Shown one piece after another: positions 54,025-63,531 of a stretch of DNA of 64,000 nucleotides. Source of the DNA: Inhella gelatinilytica (lineage in GTDB: Bacteria > Pseudomonadota > Gammaproteobacteria > Burkholderiales > Burkholderiaceae_C); the NCBI RefSeq assembly GCF_016093295.1, contig NZ_JAEDAL010000009.1:1-64000 (forward strand), in the 5' to 3' direction. The notes under the pieces are model-generated. The model ran no database searches, was not told the origin of the DNA, and saw only the letters and a program-made list of their open reading frames with translations. How positions within the stretch are numbered: the stretch's first letter is position 1; each line of letters starts with the position of its first letter. Position numbers and translations under genes: made by a program.

Positions 54025-56784
54025 ATGCGTCATCCCACCCGTCTTTGCGCGGCCCTGGCCGTTGCGTTTGGCGGCCTGGCCGCCGGCCAGGTCATGGCTC
54101 AAGCCGCCGACCAGCAACTCGAGCGCGTTGTCGTCACCGGTTCGTCGATCAAGCGCCTCGCCGCTGAAACCGCGCTTCCGGTCACCGTTGTGACCCGAGA
54201 TCAGATCGAGAAGAGCGGCGCGACCAACGTCGAAGACATCCTGCGCCGCATCTCCGGCATGACGGGCATGTTGTCGGACTCCACGCAGGGTGCGGGCTAC
54301 GCCACTTCGAACGCCAACCTGCGCGGCCTGGGTGCCAACTCCACCCTGGTGCTGCTGAATGGCCGCCGCATGGCGGGCCACCCCTTCGGCTCCATCGGCG
54401 GCTCGGTCGCGGTGGACTTGAACAGCATTCCCTTCGGCGCCATCGAGCGCATCGAGGTGCTGCGTGATGGCGCCTCCGCCATTTACGGCACTGACGCTGT
54501 GGGCGGCGTGGTGAACTTCATCACGCGCAAGGATTACCAAAAGGGCGAGCTGACCGTTCGCTACTACGACCCGCAAGCCACCAAGGGTGGCAAAGAGCAC
54601 GGCGGCAACCTGTCCTACGGCATGGGCGACCTGAACCGCGAGGGCTACAACCTCCTGGTGACGGCCAACATCAAGGAACAGAGCCGACTGGAAGCGGCGG
54701 AGCAGGGTTGGTACTGGCGCCACGCCACGGAAGTGCCGGGCTCCATCCCCCCGACGTCGTTCCGCGCCTATCCGGGCCGTTTGATGGACATTGGCGTGAG
54801 CCCCGGTGCTTACGCGAATCCTGGCGCCAACATGGCTGCCTGCGACCCCGCCAACACCGTGATCCAGGTCGGCGGCAAGACCCCCAATGGCGTCGACAAT
54901 GCTCTGCGTTGCCGCGCCATCTACGCGGCCATGCTGGACAACCTGCCGGACAGCACCAAGACCGACCTGTTCGCCCGCGGCACCTTCAAGGTGGATGCCG
55001 ACACCAGCTGGTTCACCGAACTTTCGATTGCCCGCAACCACACGACGGGCCGGGCGGCGCCCTCGCCGCTGGACGGTTCGGCCATGAAGGTGCAGGCCGA
55101 CGGCAATTACCCGCGCATGGTGATGCCGATCGACAGCAAGTACTTCCCGCTGGCCCTGCTCACCCGCTTGGGTTACACGGAAGCGGACTACGTTTCCTAT
55201 GTCGATGGCAACGGCCGCAAGTACACCGAAGTGGCCACGCGCTCGCTGGACCGTGGCAACCGCGTCAGCGACAACACCAATGAGCAGTACCGCGCCATGG
55301 TGGGCACCACCACGGTGATGGCAGGCTGGGACGTCGATGCGGCGTTCACGCTGGCCCAGTCCCGCGGCAAGCTGGACTACGAAGGTTACCTGGCTCAGGA
55401 CCCCTATCTGGCCGCCTTGCGCACCGGCAACGTCAACCCCTTCGGCCCGAATGACGCCACCGGCGTGGCGCTGCTCGACGGCGCCCAGCTCATTGGCACG
55501 GTCCGCAAGTCCAAGGGCACGACCATGGCCTTCGACGCCAAGGCCAGCAAGGAAATCGGTCAGCTCGGCGGCGGCGCCATGGCCCTCGCCATCGGTACCG
55601 ACCTGCGCAAGGAAAAGGCGAGCGACCGCCCGACGCAAGGCGTGTACGAGCGCGGCGAGCACATCGGTGGCGAAGGCTCGGTGCCGGCCACCAGCGCCAG
55701 CCGCAACGTCATGGCCGTGTTCAGCGAGCTGGCCATGCCCTTCAGCAAGGAGTTCGAGCTGACCGCTGCGGCCCGCTACGACCGCTACAGCGACTTCGGG
55801 GGGACCTTCAACCCGATGCTGCGCGCCCGCTTCCAGCCTTCGAAAGAAGTGATGTTCCGCGCCAGCGCTGGCACCGGCTTCCGCGCACCCACGCTGTGGG
55901 ACGTGAACAGCCCGCCCAGCAATACCAACACCGCGGATCCGCAGGTCGACCCGGATTGCCCGGCCGGCCAAGCAGACAGCCCGCTGTGCAACACGCAGTT
56001 CAACGTACGCTTGACCAGCGCGCCTGACCTGAAACCTGAGAAGACGCGCCAGTTCACGGCCGGCATCGTTTTCGAGCCGATGCGCAACCTGACGCTGGCC
56101 CTCGACTACTGGAACATCCAGAAGCGCGACCAGATCGGCGTGCTCACGGGCGACACCCTGATGGCTGAGCCGGGTCTGTATGCCAAGTACAAGAGCCGCG
56201 TGAAGCGCACCTCCGCGGGCTTCATCTCGTACATCGAGACGCCGGTGGAGAACCTGGGTGAGCTGAAGACGGCGGGTTTCGACCTCGATATCCGCACCAG
56301 CTTTGCCATGGGTGACTATGGCCGCATGAACGTGAGCTTCACCGGCACGCGCATCATGCAGTTTGAGCAGCAAAACGGTAAGGGTTCGCCTTTCACCGAC
56401 TACGTGGGTCTGAGCCTGGGCGGCAACGCCCCGGTGCCCGAGTGGCAACACACCCTGGGCTTCGACTGGTCCATGGGCAGCTGGAACGTGGCACTGGAGA
56501 ACACCTTCACCAAGGGTTGGACGGAGTCGGCCGCAGTTGTGGCCACCAACCTGGGTGTGGAAGAGCCTTACAGCGTCAAGAACACCAGCCGGTGGAACCT
56601 GGCTGTGAGCTACCGGGGCTTCAAGAACCTGAAGCTGACCTTGGGTGCTCGCAACGTCACCAACGAAGAGCCGCCGTTCGTGGCCTCGTCGAGCTATGGC
56701 TCGCACGCGGCAGGCTTTGCGGGCTCGTTTGCAGACCCGCGCACCCGCATTTGGTTCGCAACGGCCAGCTATCAGTTCAAGTAA
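54025..56784 (+). CDS. TonB-dependent outer membrane receptor
   Basis: This 919-residue protein from ATG 54025 has a signal peptide (about 1-27, ending VMAQA) and a TonB-box-like RVVVTGSSIKR. The plug domain has VTRDQIEKSGATNVEDIL, NLRGLGANSTLVLLNGRR and ERIEVLRDGASAIYGTDAVGGVVNFITRK. A 22-strand barrel ends in an aromatic residue pattern (FATASYQFK). The substrate is unknown; the plug sequence is of the broad non-siderophore type found in Xanthomonas-like nutrient receptors. A terminator follows, and the energising tonB-exb genes come next. Confidence 0.93.
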   Translation: MRHPTRLCAALAVAFGGLAAGQVMAQAADQQLERVVVTGSSIKRLAAETALPVTVVTRDQIEKSGATNVEDILRRISGMTGMLSDSTQGAGYATSNANLRGLGANSTLVLLNGRRMAGHPFGSIGGSVAVDLNSIPFGAIERIEVLRDGASAIYGTDAVGGVVNFITRKDYQKGELTVRYYDPQATKGGKEHGGNLSYGMGDLNREGYNLLVTANIKEQSRLEAAEQGWYWRHATEVPGSIPPTSFRAYPGRLMDIGVSPGAYANPGANMAACDPANTVIQVGGKTPNGVDNALRCRAIYAAMLDNLPDSTKTDLFARGTFKVDADTSWFTELSIARNHTTGRAAPSPLDGSAMKVQADGNYPRMVMPIDSKYFPLALLTRLGYTEADYVSYVDGNGRKYTEVATRSLDRGNRVSDNTNEQYRAMVGTTTVMAGWDVDAAFTLAQSRGKLDYEGYLAQDPYLAALRTGNVNPFGPNDATGVALLDGAQLIGTVRKSKGTTMAFDAKASKEIGQLGGGAMALAIGTDLRKEKASDRPTQGVYERGEHIGGEGSVPATSASRNVMAVFSELAMPFSKEFELTAAARYDRYSDFGGTFNPMLRARFQPSKEVMFRASAGTGFRAPTLWDVNSPPSNTNTADPQVDPDCPAGQADSPLCNTQFNVRLTSAPDLKPEKTRQFTAGIVFEPMRNLTLALDYWNIQKRDQIGVLTGDTLMAEPGLYAKYKSRVKRTSAGFISYIETPVENLGELKTAGFDLDIRTSFAMGDYGRMNVSFTGTRIMQFEQQNGKGSPFTDYVGLSLGGNAPVPEWQHTLGFDWSMGSWNVALENTFTKGWTESAAVVATNLGVEEPYSVKNTSRWNLAVSYRGFKNLKLTLGARNVTNEEPPFVASSSYGSHAAGFAGSFADPRTRIWFATASYQFK

Positions 56785-56807
56785 TCGCTCGCGACATCCT
56801 TGAGCAG

Positions 56808-56837
56808 AAAGGCCCCGCTCTGGCGGGGCCTTTTTTT
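56808..56837 (+). terminator. Rho-independent terminator of the receptor gene
   Basis: AAAGGCCCCGC, a short TCTG loop and GCGGGGCCTTTTTTT make a strong GC hairpin with a T-tract. Confidence 0.9.
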
Positions 56838-57099
56838 GCTCGAAGGGGTTTTGGTGAGGTTCGTGCGTCAGAACTTGTGAAAAAGTGCCCTAGCTGATCT
56901 GTAACTGGATGTTCTCAATGTTTACCCTAGGTTAGGGGATGGACACCAGGGCTATGATGTGCGGCTTTGCGAAAGGGTGCTCCTCGGGGAGCGCCCTAGG
57001 TGCGGAGCTCAGGCATTCGCGCTAGGCTTGCTTCAACAGGCCCAGTGCTGCAGGGCTCCTGTTCGCTGTGTTGGCCAACTGGAAGAAGAAGGAGTGCGC
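56838..57099 (+). promoter_or_regulatory. Leader region of the tonB-exb operon
   Basis: It has no gene. TATGAT at 56953-56958 could be a -10 box, though a matching -35 is not clear. A hairpin GGGTGCTCC ... GGAGCGCCC (about 56975-56996) lies in the leader, and the ribosome site is AGAAGAAGGAG just before ATG 57100. A small inverted repeat CCCTAGGTTAGGG (56925-56937) is nearby. Confidence 0.35.
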
Positions 57100-57741
57100 A
57101 TGAATTTTGCGCAGGAGAACCAAGCCGGTTCTCGCATGACCAGCTTCGGCATCGTGGTGCTGTTGCACGTGCTGATGATTTGGGCGCTTGCGTCAGGGTT
57201 GGCTCGCAAGGTGGTGGAGGCCGTCAAGGGCCCCATCGAAACCAAGGTGATCGAAGAGGTCAAGCCGCCACCCCCCGAAGAAAAAATTGTCCCGCCGCCG
57301 CCCGATCTGAAGGCCCCGCCGCCCCCGTTCGTGCCGGTGCCGGAAATCAGCGTGCAGGCGCCGCCGCCGCCGCAGGCCATTCAAACGCAGTCGTCGACGC
57401 CGCCTCCGGTGACCGACGTGCGTCCGGCGCCGCCACCTCAGCCGGTTGCCCCGGCGCCGGTAGCGAAACCCAGTGGCCCGGTCCAGGCTGGGGTTGTCTG
57501 TACCAAGATGCCCAAACCTGAAATCACGACCGATTTGGCGACGCCTTTTGAGGCCACGGTCCACATCACCCTGCGGGGTGGACGCGTGGTGGCCAAAGAG
57601 TTCCAAGTGACCCGTTCGCTGAGCGACAAACGTGCCCAGCGAGCCATCGTGAATGCGATCAGCGCCTCGGTGGATGAATACCAATGCGGCTCCTACGACG
57701 GTCAAGTCGTGCAGCCGTTCCTGGTGAATCCGGCCGACTAA
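57100..57741 (+). CDS. tonB: Energy transducer TonB
   Basis: This 213-residue protein has a short cytoplasmic start, one membrane helix (about 15-33, FGIVVLLHVLMIWALA) and a long Pro/Val-rich periplasmic spacer (about 45-125). The C-terminal TonB domain has ATVHITLRGGRVVAKEFQVTRS. It couples the proton motive force harvested by ExbB/ExbD to outer membrane receptors. It heads the cluster tonB-exbB-exbD-exbD. Confidence 0.92.
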   Translation: MNFAQENQAGSRMTSFGIVVLLHVLMIWALASGLARKVVEAVKGPIETKVIEEVKPPPPEEKIVPPPPDLKAPPPPFVPVPEISVQAPPPPQAIQTQSSTPPPVTDVRPAPPPQPVAPAPVAKPSGPVQAGVVCTKMPKPEITTDLATPFEATVHITLRGGRVVAKEFQVTRSLSDKRAQRAIVNAISASVDEYQCGSYDGQVVQPFLVNPAD

Positions 57742-57783
57742 GAAAACCGCAACTGGGGCTCTTCGCCCTGCTTTTGGCTCAAT

Positions 57784-57802
57784 GCCGGGCCCGGTGCCCG
57801 GC
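57784..57802 (+). other. Hairpin between tonB and exbB
   Basis: GCCGGGC, CCGGT loop and GCCCGGC form a perfect 7-bp stem in the 80-bp gap. It lacks a T-tract, so it is not a classical terminator; it may stabilise or partition the mRNA. Confidence 0.45.
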
Positions 57803-57821
57803 GCTTGTTTGGAGTGTTTAC

Positions 57822-58643
57822 ATGCTTTCTCGTCTTTCTGCCCTGTTTGCGGCTGTTGCTGTGGCCGTGAGCCTGGTTGCCGCCCCCGCTGCCTTTGCCC
57901 AAGACGCCGCTTCGGCGCCGGCTGCAACCACCGAAGCCACGGCCGCGCCGGCGGCTGATGCTGCCAAGGTTGAAAAAGACAACCCCTATGGCCTGAAGGC
58001 CATGCTGGAGCACGGTGACATCGTGGCCAAGTCGGTGTTGGCGCTGATGGTCATCATGTCCGCTGGCTCGTGGTTCATCATGTTCACCAAGTTGTGGGAC
58101 ACCTACAAAGTTGGTAACGAAGCCAAGGAAGTCCGCGCCACCTTCTTCAAGAAGGCCTCGCTGGCCGATGGCGTGCGCTCGCTGAATGAAGGCAGCGCCT
58201 TCCGCTTCATCGCGCAAACCGCCGTGGAAGCCAGTGAGCACCACGAAGGCGCCCTGACGGAGAACATCGACCGCAACACCTGGGTCACGATGAACGTTGA
58301 CCGCGCTGTGACGGAAGTGAACTCCAAGCTGCAAGGCGGCCTGAGCTTCCTCGCGACCGTGGGTTCGACCAGCCCCTTCATCGGCCTGTTCGGTACTGTG
58401 TGGGGGATTCTGCAAGCCCTGACCGCCATCGGTGTGGCCGGTCAAGCTTCGATCGACAAAGTGGCCGGCCCTGTGGGTGAAGCCCTGATCATGACCGCCA
58501 TCGGTCTGGGTGTGGCCGTGCCGGCGGTGCTGGGCTACAACTGGCTGGTCGGCCGCAACAAGGCTGTGATGGCCCAAGTGCGTGCCTTTGCTGCTGACCT
58601 GCATGGCGTCCTGATGGGCAGCCGTCAAATCAGCAAGCGTTAA
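57822..58643 (+). CDS. exbB: ExbB/TolQ-family proton channel protein
   Basis: This 273-residue MotA/TolQ/ExbB protein starts with an extra hydrophobic, signal-like segment (MLSRLSALFAAVAVAV ... AAFAQ) and an Ala-rich spacer, as in ExbB forms of Xanthomonas and related species. Three membrane helices follow, with the family block LSFLATVGSTSPFIGLFGTVWGI and GEALIMTAIGLGVAVPAVLGYN. It forms the pentameric channel with ExbD dimers. Confidence 0.92.
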   Translation: MLSRLSALFAAVAVAVSLVAAPAAFAQDAASAPAATTEATAAPAADAAKVEKDNPYGLKAMLEHGDIVAKSVLALMVIMSAGSWFIMFTKLWDTYKVGNEAKEVRATFFKKASLADGVRSLNEGSAFRFIAQTAVEASEHHEGALTENIDRNTWVTMNVDRAVTEVNSKLQGGLSFLATVGSTSPFIGLFGTVWGILQALTAIGVAGQASIDKVAGPVGEALIMTAIGLGVAVPAVLGYNWLVGRNKAVMAQVRAFAADLHGVLMGSRQISKR

Positions 58644-58670
58644 TTCAAGTTCGGACTTCGGAGACCCACT

Positions 58671-59099
58671 ATGGGGATGAACGTCGGTAGTTCCGACGGC
58701 GGCGAAGACGAAGTGGTCTCAGCGATCAACACCACGCCCCTCGTGGACGTGATGTTGGTTCTGTTGATCATCTTCTTGATCACCATTCCGGTGGTCACGC
58801 AGTCGGTGAACTTGAGCCTGCCGAAGGAGACCAACGTCATTCGTGTCACCAAGCCCGAGAATATCGAGCTGGCGGTGACCAAGGATGGCGATGTCTACTG
58901 GAACACGGCCCTGGTCAAGAGCAAAGAGGATCTGATGGAGCGCCTGCGTGGCGTGGCCAAGATGGATCCTCAGCCCGAGATCCACATTCGCGGCGACGAG
59001 AAAACGCGCTACGAAGCCGTGGGCAAAGTGATTCTTGCCTGTCAGCAGATCGGTATCCTGAAGCTGAGCTTCGTGACCGAGCCGCCCAGCCGCAGCTGA
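58671..59099 (+). CDS. exbD: Biopolymer transport protein ExbD (first copy)
   Basis: This 142-residue protein has one membrane helix (about 24-43) with the essential Asp in NTTPLVDVMLVLLIIFLIT, and a periplasmic ExbD/TolR domain. It lies 27 bases after exbB. Confidence 0.92.
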   Translation: MGMNVGSSDGGEDEVVSAINTTPLVDVMLVLLIIFLITIPVVTQSVNLSLPKETNVIRVTKPENIELAVTKDGDVYWNTALVKSKEDLMERLRGVAKMDPQPEIHIRGDEKTRYEAVGKVILACQQIGILKLSFVTEPPSRS

Positions 59100-59114
59100 G
59101 GCCAGGAGTAACTC

Positions 59115-59543
59115 ATGGGAATGAATGTTGGAAGTGGTTCGGGTGATGGCGAGCCGGAAGTGATGCTGGACGTCAACACCACGCCGCTGATCGACGTGAT
59201 GTTGGTGTTGCTGGTGATGTTGATCATCACCATCCCCATCCAGCTGCATGCCGTGAACCTGGACATGCCCGTGCCCAACCCGAATTCGACGCCGCCGCAG
59301 GAGCCGAAGATTGTTGAAATCTTCATCGACTTCGACGGCACGCTGTTCTGGAACGGTGAGCAGATGGACAAGGCCGCGCTGGAGCCCCGCATGGAAGCCG
59401 CATCGAAAGACGCAGACCAGCCGGAAGTGCACATCAAGCCGCACAAGCTGGTGGACTACGGCCACGTTGCCCACGTGATGGCGACGGCGCAGCGCATCGG
59501 TTTGAAGAAGCTGGGCATGGTGGGTAACGAGCAATATCTGTAA
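59115..59543 (+). CDS. exbD: Biopolymer transport protein ExbD (second copy)
   Basis: This 142-residue paralogue of the preceding gene has proton-carrying Asp in NTTPLIDVMLVLLVMLIIT. The periplasmic domains of the two copies are clearly diverged (FIDFDGTLFWNGEQ here), suggesting a heteromeric ExbD pair as known for the Xanthomonas exbD1/exbD2 arrangement. It lies 15 bases after the first copy and is followed by a terminator. Confidence 0.92.
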   Translation: MGMNVGSGSGDGEPEVMLDVNTTPLIDVMLVLLVMLIITIPIQLHAVNLDMPVPNPNSTPPQEPKIVEIFIDFDGTLFWNGEQMDKAALEPRMEAASKDADQPEVHIKPHKLVDYGHVAHVMATAQRIGLKKLGMVGNEQYL

Positions 59544-59571
59544 GGATGCCCTCGGCCTGCTTGTGACTGCA

Positions 59572-59613
59572 CGCTGTCCGACGCCCCTGGGGCCGGACAG
59601 CGTTTTCTTTTTT
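59572..59613 (+). terminator. Terminator between exbD and the TPR gene
   Basis: CGCTGTCCG ... CGGACAGCG is followed by TTTTCTTTTTT. It separates the TonB complex genes from the TPR gene, which starts 15 bases after the T-tract. The TPR gene may therefore depend on read-through. Confidence 0.85.
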
Positions 59614-59627
59614 GTGGAGTACGAACA

Positions 59628-60884
59628 ATGAAGCTCAATACCCTTGCTGCATGCCTGGTGGCTGCATTGGGTCTGACCCTGGGAGCGGGTGGGGACGGAT
59701 CGCTGAGCCTGATCGGCACCGCCGCCGCCCAGGCCAAAGTGAGCCCGGAGCTGGGCAAGCACTTGACGGCAGTACAAGGCCTGCTCAAAGGCGGCAAATA
59801 CAAGGAAGCGCTGACCAAGCTCCGGGACGCTGAAGGCGTGGCCAACCGCTCGGCCGACGAAAACGCCTTGATCGAGCGCATGCGCTTCGCCGGTGCTCAA
59901 GGCGCCGCCGACCCAGAAACCATGGTGCGGGCCTACGAGGCCTTGAAGAATGCCGGCAAGCTGGGCGGTGCTGAAAACCTGCAGTACATGGAAGCCATCG
60001 CCGGCACCTACTCGCGCAACAACGCCAACGCGCAAGCCTTGAATTGGGCCCAGCGCTACTTGAAAGAGGGCGGCACTAGCGCAGCGGTCAAGGCGATCCA
60101 GACCCGCTCGCAGTTCCTCTCCGGTGACATGGGGGCGGTGATCAAGGACACCTTGGCCGAGATCGCGGCCGTCGAAAAGGCAGGTCAGGTGCCCAGCCGG
60201 GATAAGCTGAACCTGTTGTTGGCGGCGGCCGAGAAGGCCAAGGATTCGAACGCCGAGTCGGTGGGCGTCGACAAGCTGCTGGCCTACTATCCGAGCAAGG
60301 ACGTTTGGGCTGCGGCGCTGGGTCGGGTCGCGCAGAAGAAGGGCTTCTCCGATCGTCTGGTGCTGGACCTGTTCCGCTTGCGTTTGGCCACGGGCAATAT
60401 GCGCGGTGAGCCGGATTATCTGGAGTTCGCCACCATGGCGGCCCAGGCCGGCTTCCCCGATGAGGGCATGAAGGCTCTGGAGGCTGGCTTTGCCGCCGGC
60501 GTGCTGGGCCAGGGCAAGGAAGCTGCGCGCCACCAGCGCATGAAGGAGTTCCTGGCCAAGCGGGTTGCCGAGGTCAAGGGGGCCAGTGCGGCGGCCATTG
60601 ACGCGGCCAAGGCCGTCAAGAGCGACGGCAATGCGCTGTTGCCCCTGGGCTTGGCACAGGCACAGCGCGGCGATGTCAAAGGCGGCGTGGCCTTGATCGA
60701 AGAGGGCATTGCCAAGGGCAACCTCAAGCGCGACGACGACGGCAAATTGGCCCTGGGCCTGGCCCACTTCTTGGGCGGCGACATGGCCAAGGCGCAGGCC
60801 GCCTGGCGCGGTGTGAAGGGCACGGACGGTGCGGGGGACATTGCCCGCATGTGGATCGTCCACAGCCGCACGGCCAAGAAGTAA
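59628..60884 (+). CDS. Exported tetratricopeptide-repeat protein
   Basis: This 418-residue protein has a signal peptide (about 1-35, ending AAAQA) and an all-helical, TPR-like body (LLKGGKYKEALTKLRDAEG, DKLLAYYPSKDVWAAALGRV, LPLGLAQAQRGDVKGGVALIEEG). It is probably periplasmic. Its place right after tonB-exbBDD suggests an accessory role in TonB-dependent uptake; this is inferred from position only. Confidence 0.75.
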   Translation: MKLNTLAACLVAALGLTLGAGGDGSLSLIGTAAAQAKVSPELGKHLTAVQGLLKGGKYKEALTKLRDAEGVANRSADENALIERMRFAGAQGAADPETMVRAYEALKNAGKLGGAENLQYMEAIAGTYSRNNANAQALNWAQRYLKEGGTSAAVKAIQTRSQFLSGDMGAVIKDTLAEIAAVEKAGQVPSRDKLNLLLAAAEKAKDSNAESVGVDKLLAYYPSKDVWAAALGRVAQKKGFSDRLVLDLFRLRLATGNMRGEPDYLEFATMAAQAGFPDEGMKALEAGFAAGVLGQGKEAARHQRMKEFLAKRVAEVKGASAAAIDAAKAVKSDGNALLPLGLAQAQRGDVKGGVALIEEGIAKGNLKRDDDGKLALGLAHFLGGDMAKAQAAWRGVKGTDGAGDIARMWIVHSRTAKK

Positions 60885-60916
60885 ACCCGAGAGCATGGGC
60901 CGCGCGAGCGGCCAGC

Positions 60917-60945
60917 AAAAAGGCGACCCGCGGGTCGCCTTTTTT
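60917..60945 (+). terminator. Rho-independent terminator after the TPR gene
   Basis: AAAAGGCGACCCGCGGGTCGCCTTTTTT is a near-perfect palindrome with A- and T-runs, so it can act for both the TPR gene and the convergent SDR gene. Confidence 0.9.
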
Positions 60946-60990
60946 ACGCCTGGATGCGCCGCGGGGCTCGGGCCCGGCGCACCCCTGATC

Positions 60991-61749
60991 TCACTTCGGT
61001 GCCAGGCGGATGGCGCCGTCAAGGCGGATGACTTCGCCGTTGAGCATGTCGTTTTCGATGATCTGACGCACCAGCTTGGCGTAATCGGTCGGCGTGCCCA
61101 GGCGCGAGGGGAACGGCACGTTGGCAGCCAGCGCATCCTGCACTTCTTTGGGCATGCCGAAGAGCATGGGCGTGCCAAAGATGCCTGGGGCAATGGTCAT
61201 GTTGCGGATGCCGCTGCGGGCCAGATCGCGCGCGATCGGCAAGGTCATGCCAACGATGCCGCCCTTCGACGCGGCGTAAGCAGCTTGGCCGATCTGACCG
61301 TCGTAGGCGGCGACCGAGGCGGTGCTGATCAGCACGCCGCGCTCACCCGTGGCCTCCGGCTCGTTCTTGCTCATGGCGGTGGCGGCCACGCGAATCATGT
61401 TGAAGCTGCCCACCAGGTTCACGCTGATGACCTTGCTGAAGAGGTCCAGCGAGTGGCCGCCTTCTTTGCCCACCGTGCGAGCGGCCGGGGCGATGCCCGC
61501 GCAGTTCACCAGGCCCATCAGCTTGCCCAGGCCGGTGGCGGTGTTGACCACGGTTTCGGCATCGGCAGCGGAGGTGACGTCGCACTTGACGAATACCCCG
61601 CCCAGCTCCTTGGCAATGGCCTCGCCACGCTCGGCTTGCACGTCGGCCAGCACCACCTTGGCGCCCGCACCGGCCAGCATGCGGGCTGTGCCCTCGCCCA
61701 GGCCAGACGCTGCGCCAGTGACGATGAAAACTTTTCCTTGAATGTCCAT
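60991..61749 (-). CDS. Short-chain dehydrogenase, 3-hydroxyacyl-CoA dehydrogenase type II-like
   Basis: This 252-residue SDR from ATG 61749 shows the NAD site TGAASGLGEGTARML, NCAGIAPAARTVG, catalytic STASVAAYDGQIGQAAYAASKGG and a C-terminus (GEVIRLDGAIRLAPK) close to HSD10-type 3-hydroxyacyl-CoA dehydrogenases. It is likely to act in beta-oxidation or short-chain acyl-CoA metabolism; the substrate is not proven by sequence. Confidence 0.87.
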   Translation of the reverse strand: MDIQGKVFIVTGAASGLGEGTARMLAGAGAKVVLADVQAERGEAIAKELGGVFVKCDVTSAADAETVVNTATGLGKLMGLVNCAGIAPAARTVGKEGGHSLDLFSKVISVNLVGSFNMIRVAATAMSKNEPEATGERGVLISTASVAAYDGQIGQAAYAASKGGIVGMTLPIARDLARSGIRNMTIAPGIFGTPMLFGMPKEVQDALAANVPFPSRLGTPTDYAKLVRQIIENDMLNGEVIRLDGAIRLAPK

Positions 61750-61849
61750 GAGGTCTCCTTGTGGGATCAAAAGGGTTCAACTGTGGTCCAAACAAAAGGG
61801 CCGCTTGTGGCGACCCCGTTTGGATTTCGGGCGGCAGCGCCGAGGGGCT

Positions 61850-62584
<735 letters not shown>

Positions 62585-63337
62585 TTACTGAGAAGCCAGG
62601 GCTTGACGAACGCGCTCCAGGTCTTCGGGTGTGTCCACGCCCAGGCCGGGGCGGCTGTCCGTGATGTGCACCGCGATCCGCTCCCCGTGCCACAGCACGC
62701 GCAACTGTTCGAGCGATTCGATGCGCTCCAGCGGGCTGGGTTCGAGTTGTGGAAAGCGGCGCAAAAAACCGGCGCGGTAGGCGTAGAGGCCGACATGCCG
62801 CAGGACCGCGCCGGGGTAAGGGCAGGCCGAATCCGTTGCATCGCGCCACCACGGAACCGGCGCGCGTGAGAAATACAGGGCGCGGCTCTGGGCGTCACAG
62901 ACCACCTTGACCACGTTCGGGTTGCGGAATTCCGTGGCGTCTTCGATGCCGTGGGCCACGGTGGCCACCGCACATTCGGGGTGATCGACCAGGGCCTGAG
63001 CGCAGGCGCGGATGAGGGTCGGGTCGATGAGCGGTTCGTCCCCCTGGACGTTCAAGACGATGGCGTCGTCTGAAAGCCCCAGGGCTGCACAGGCTTCGGC
63101 CAATCGGTCCGACCCACTGGGGTGGTCGGCCCGCGTCAGCAGGGCGTCGACTCCGTGTGCAACGCAGGCTGCCACGATGGCGGGCGCATCGGTGGCGACT
63201 CGTACTTGGACCGCGCCGCTGCGCTGGGCTTGCTGGGCCACACGCACCACCATGGGCAGCCCTGCCAAGTCAGCCAGCGGCTTGTTCGGCAGGCGGGTGC
63301 TGGCCAGCCGAGCCGGAATGAGAACGTGAAACTCCAT
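62585..63337 (-). CDS. kdsB: 3-deoxy-manno-octulosonate cytidylyltransferase
   Basis: This 250-residue enzyme activates Kdo to CMP-Kdo for lipopolysaccharide. Blocks are [29 protein letters not shown] and [10 protein letters not shown]. Its start overlaps the stop of the Trm112-like gene by one base. Confidence 0.96.
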   Translation of the reverse strand: MEFHVLIPARLASTRLPNKPLADLAGLPMVVRVAQQAQRSGAVQVRVATDAPAIVAACVAHGVDALLTRADHPSGSDRLAEACAALGLSDDAIVLNVQGDEPLIDPTLIRACAQALVDHPECAVATVAHGIEDATEFRNPNVVKVVCDAQSRALYFSRAPVPWWRDATDSACPYPGAVLRHVGLYAYRAGFLRRFPQLEPSPLERIESLEQLRVLWHGERIAVHITDSRPGLGVDTPEDLERVRQALASQ

Positions 63338-63531
63338 CAGCCGCGCTCGCTGGGCGGGGCCTCATTGAGTGCGCGGGCTTCGCCCTCCAGCATCACGGGA
63401 ATGCCATCGCGCACGGGGAAGGCGAGTTGGTCGGCCAGGCACACCAACTCGGTGCGGCCCCCTTCATGGCTCAGTTGCAGCGGGCCCTTGCACAGGGGGC
63501 AGACCAGAAGTTCGATCAGACGTGGGTCCAT
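63337..63531 (-). CDS. Trm112-family protein (YcaR-like)
   Basis: This 64-residue protein starts at ATG 63531, with the family start [14 protein letters not shown] and the end [16 protein letters not shown]. The first CPLC cysteine pair is present, the second is reduced (LVCLAD). It is the usual small gene between lpxK and kdsB. Confidence 0.9.
   Translation of the reverse strand: MDPRLIELLVCPLCKGPLQLSHEGGRTELVCLADQLAFPVRDGIPVMLEGEARALNEAPPSERG

Noticed and set aside
53902-56706. Minus-strand frame of 934 codons opposite the TonB-dependent receptor
   Set aside because: Although longer than the receptor, it has no signal peptide or motif and is an antisense artefact; the plus strand shows plug and barrel motifs.
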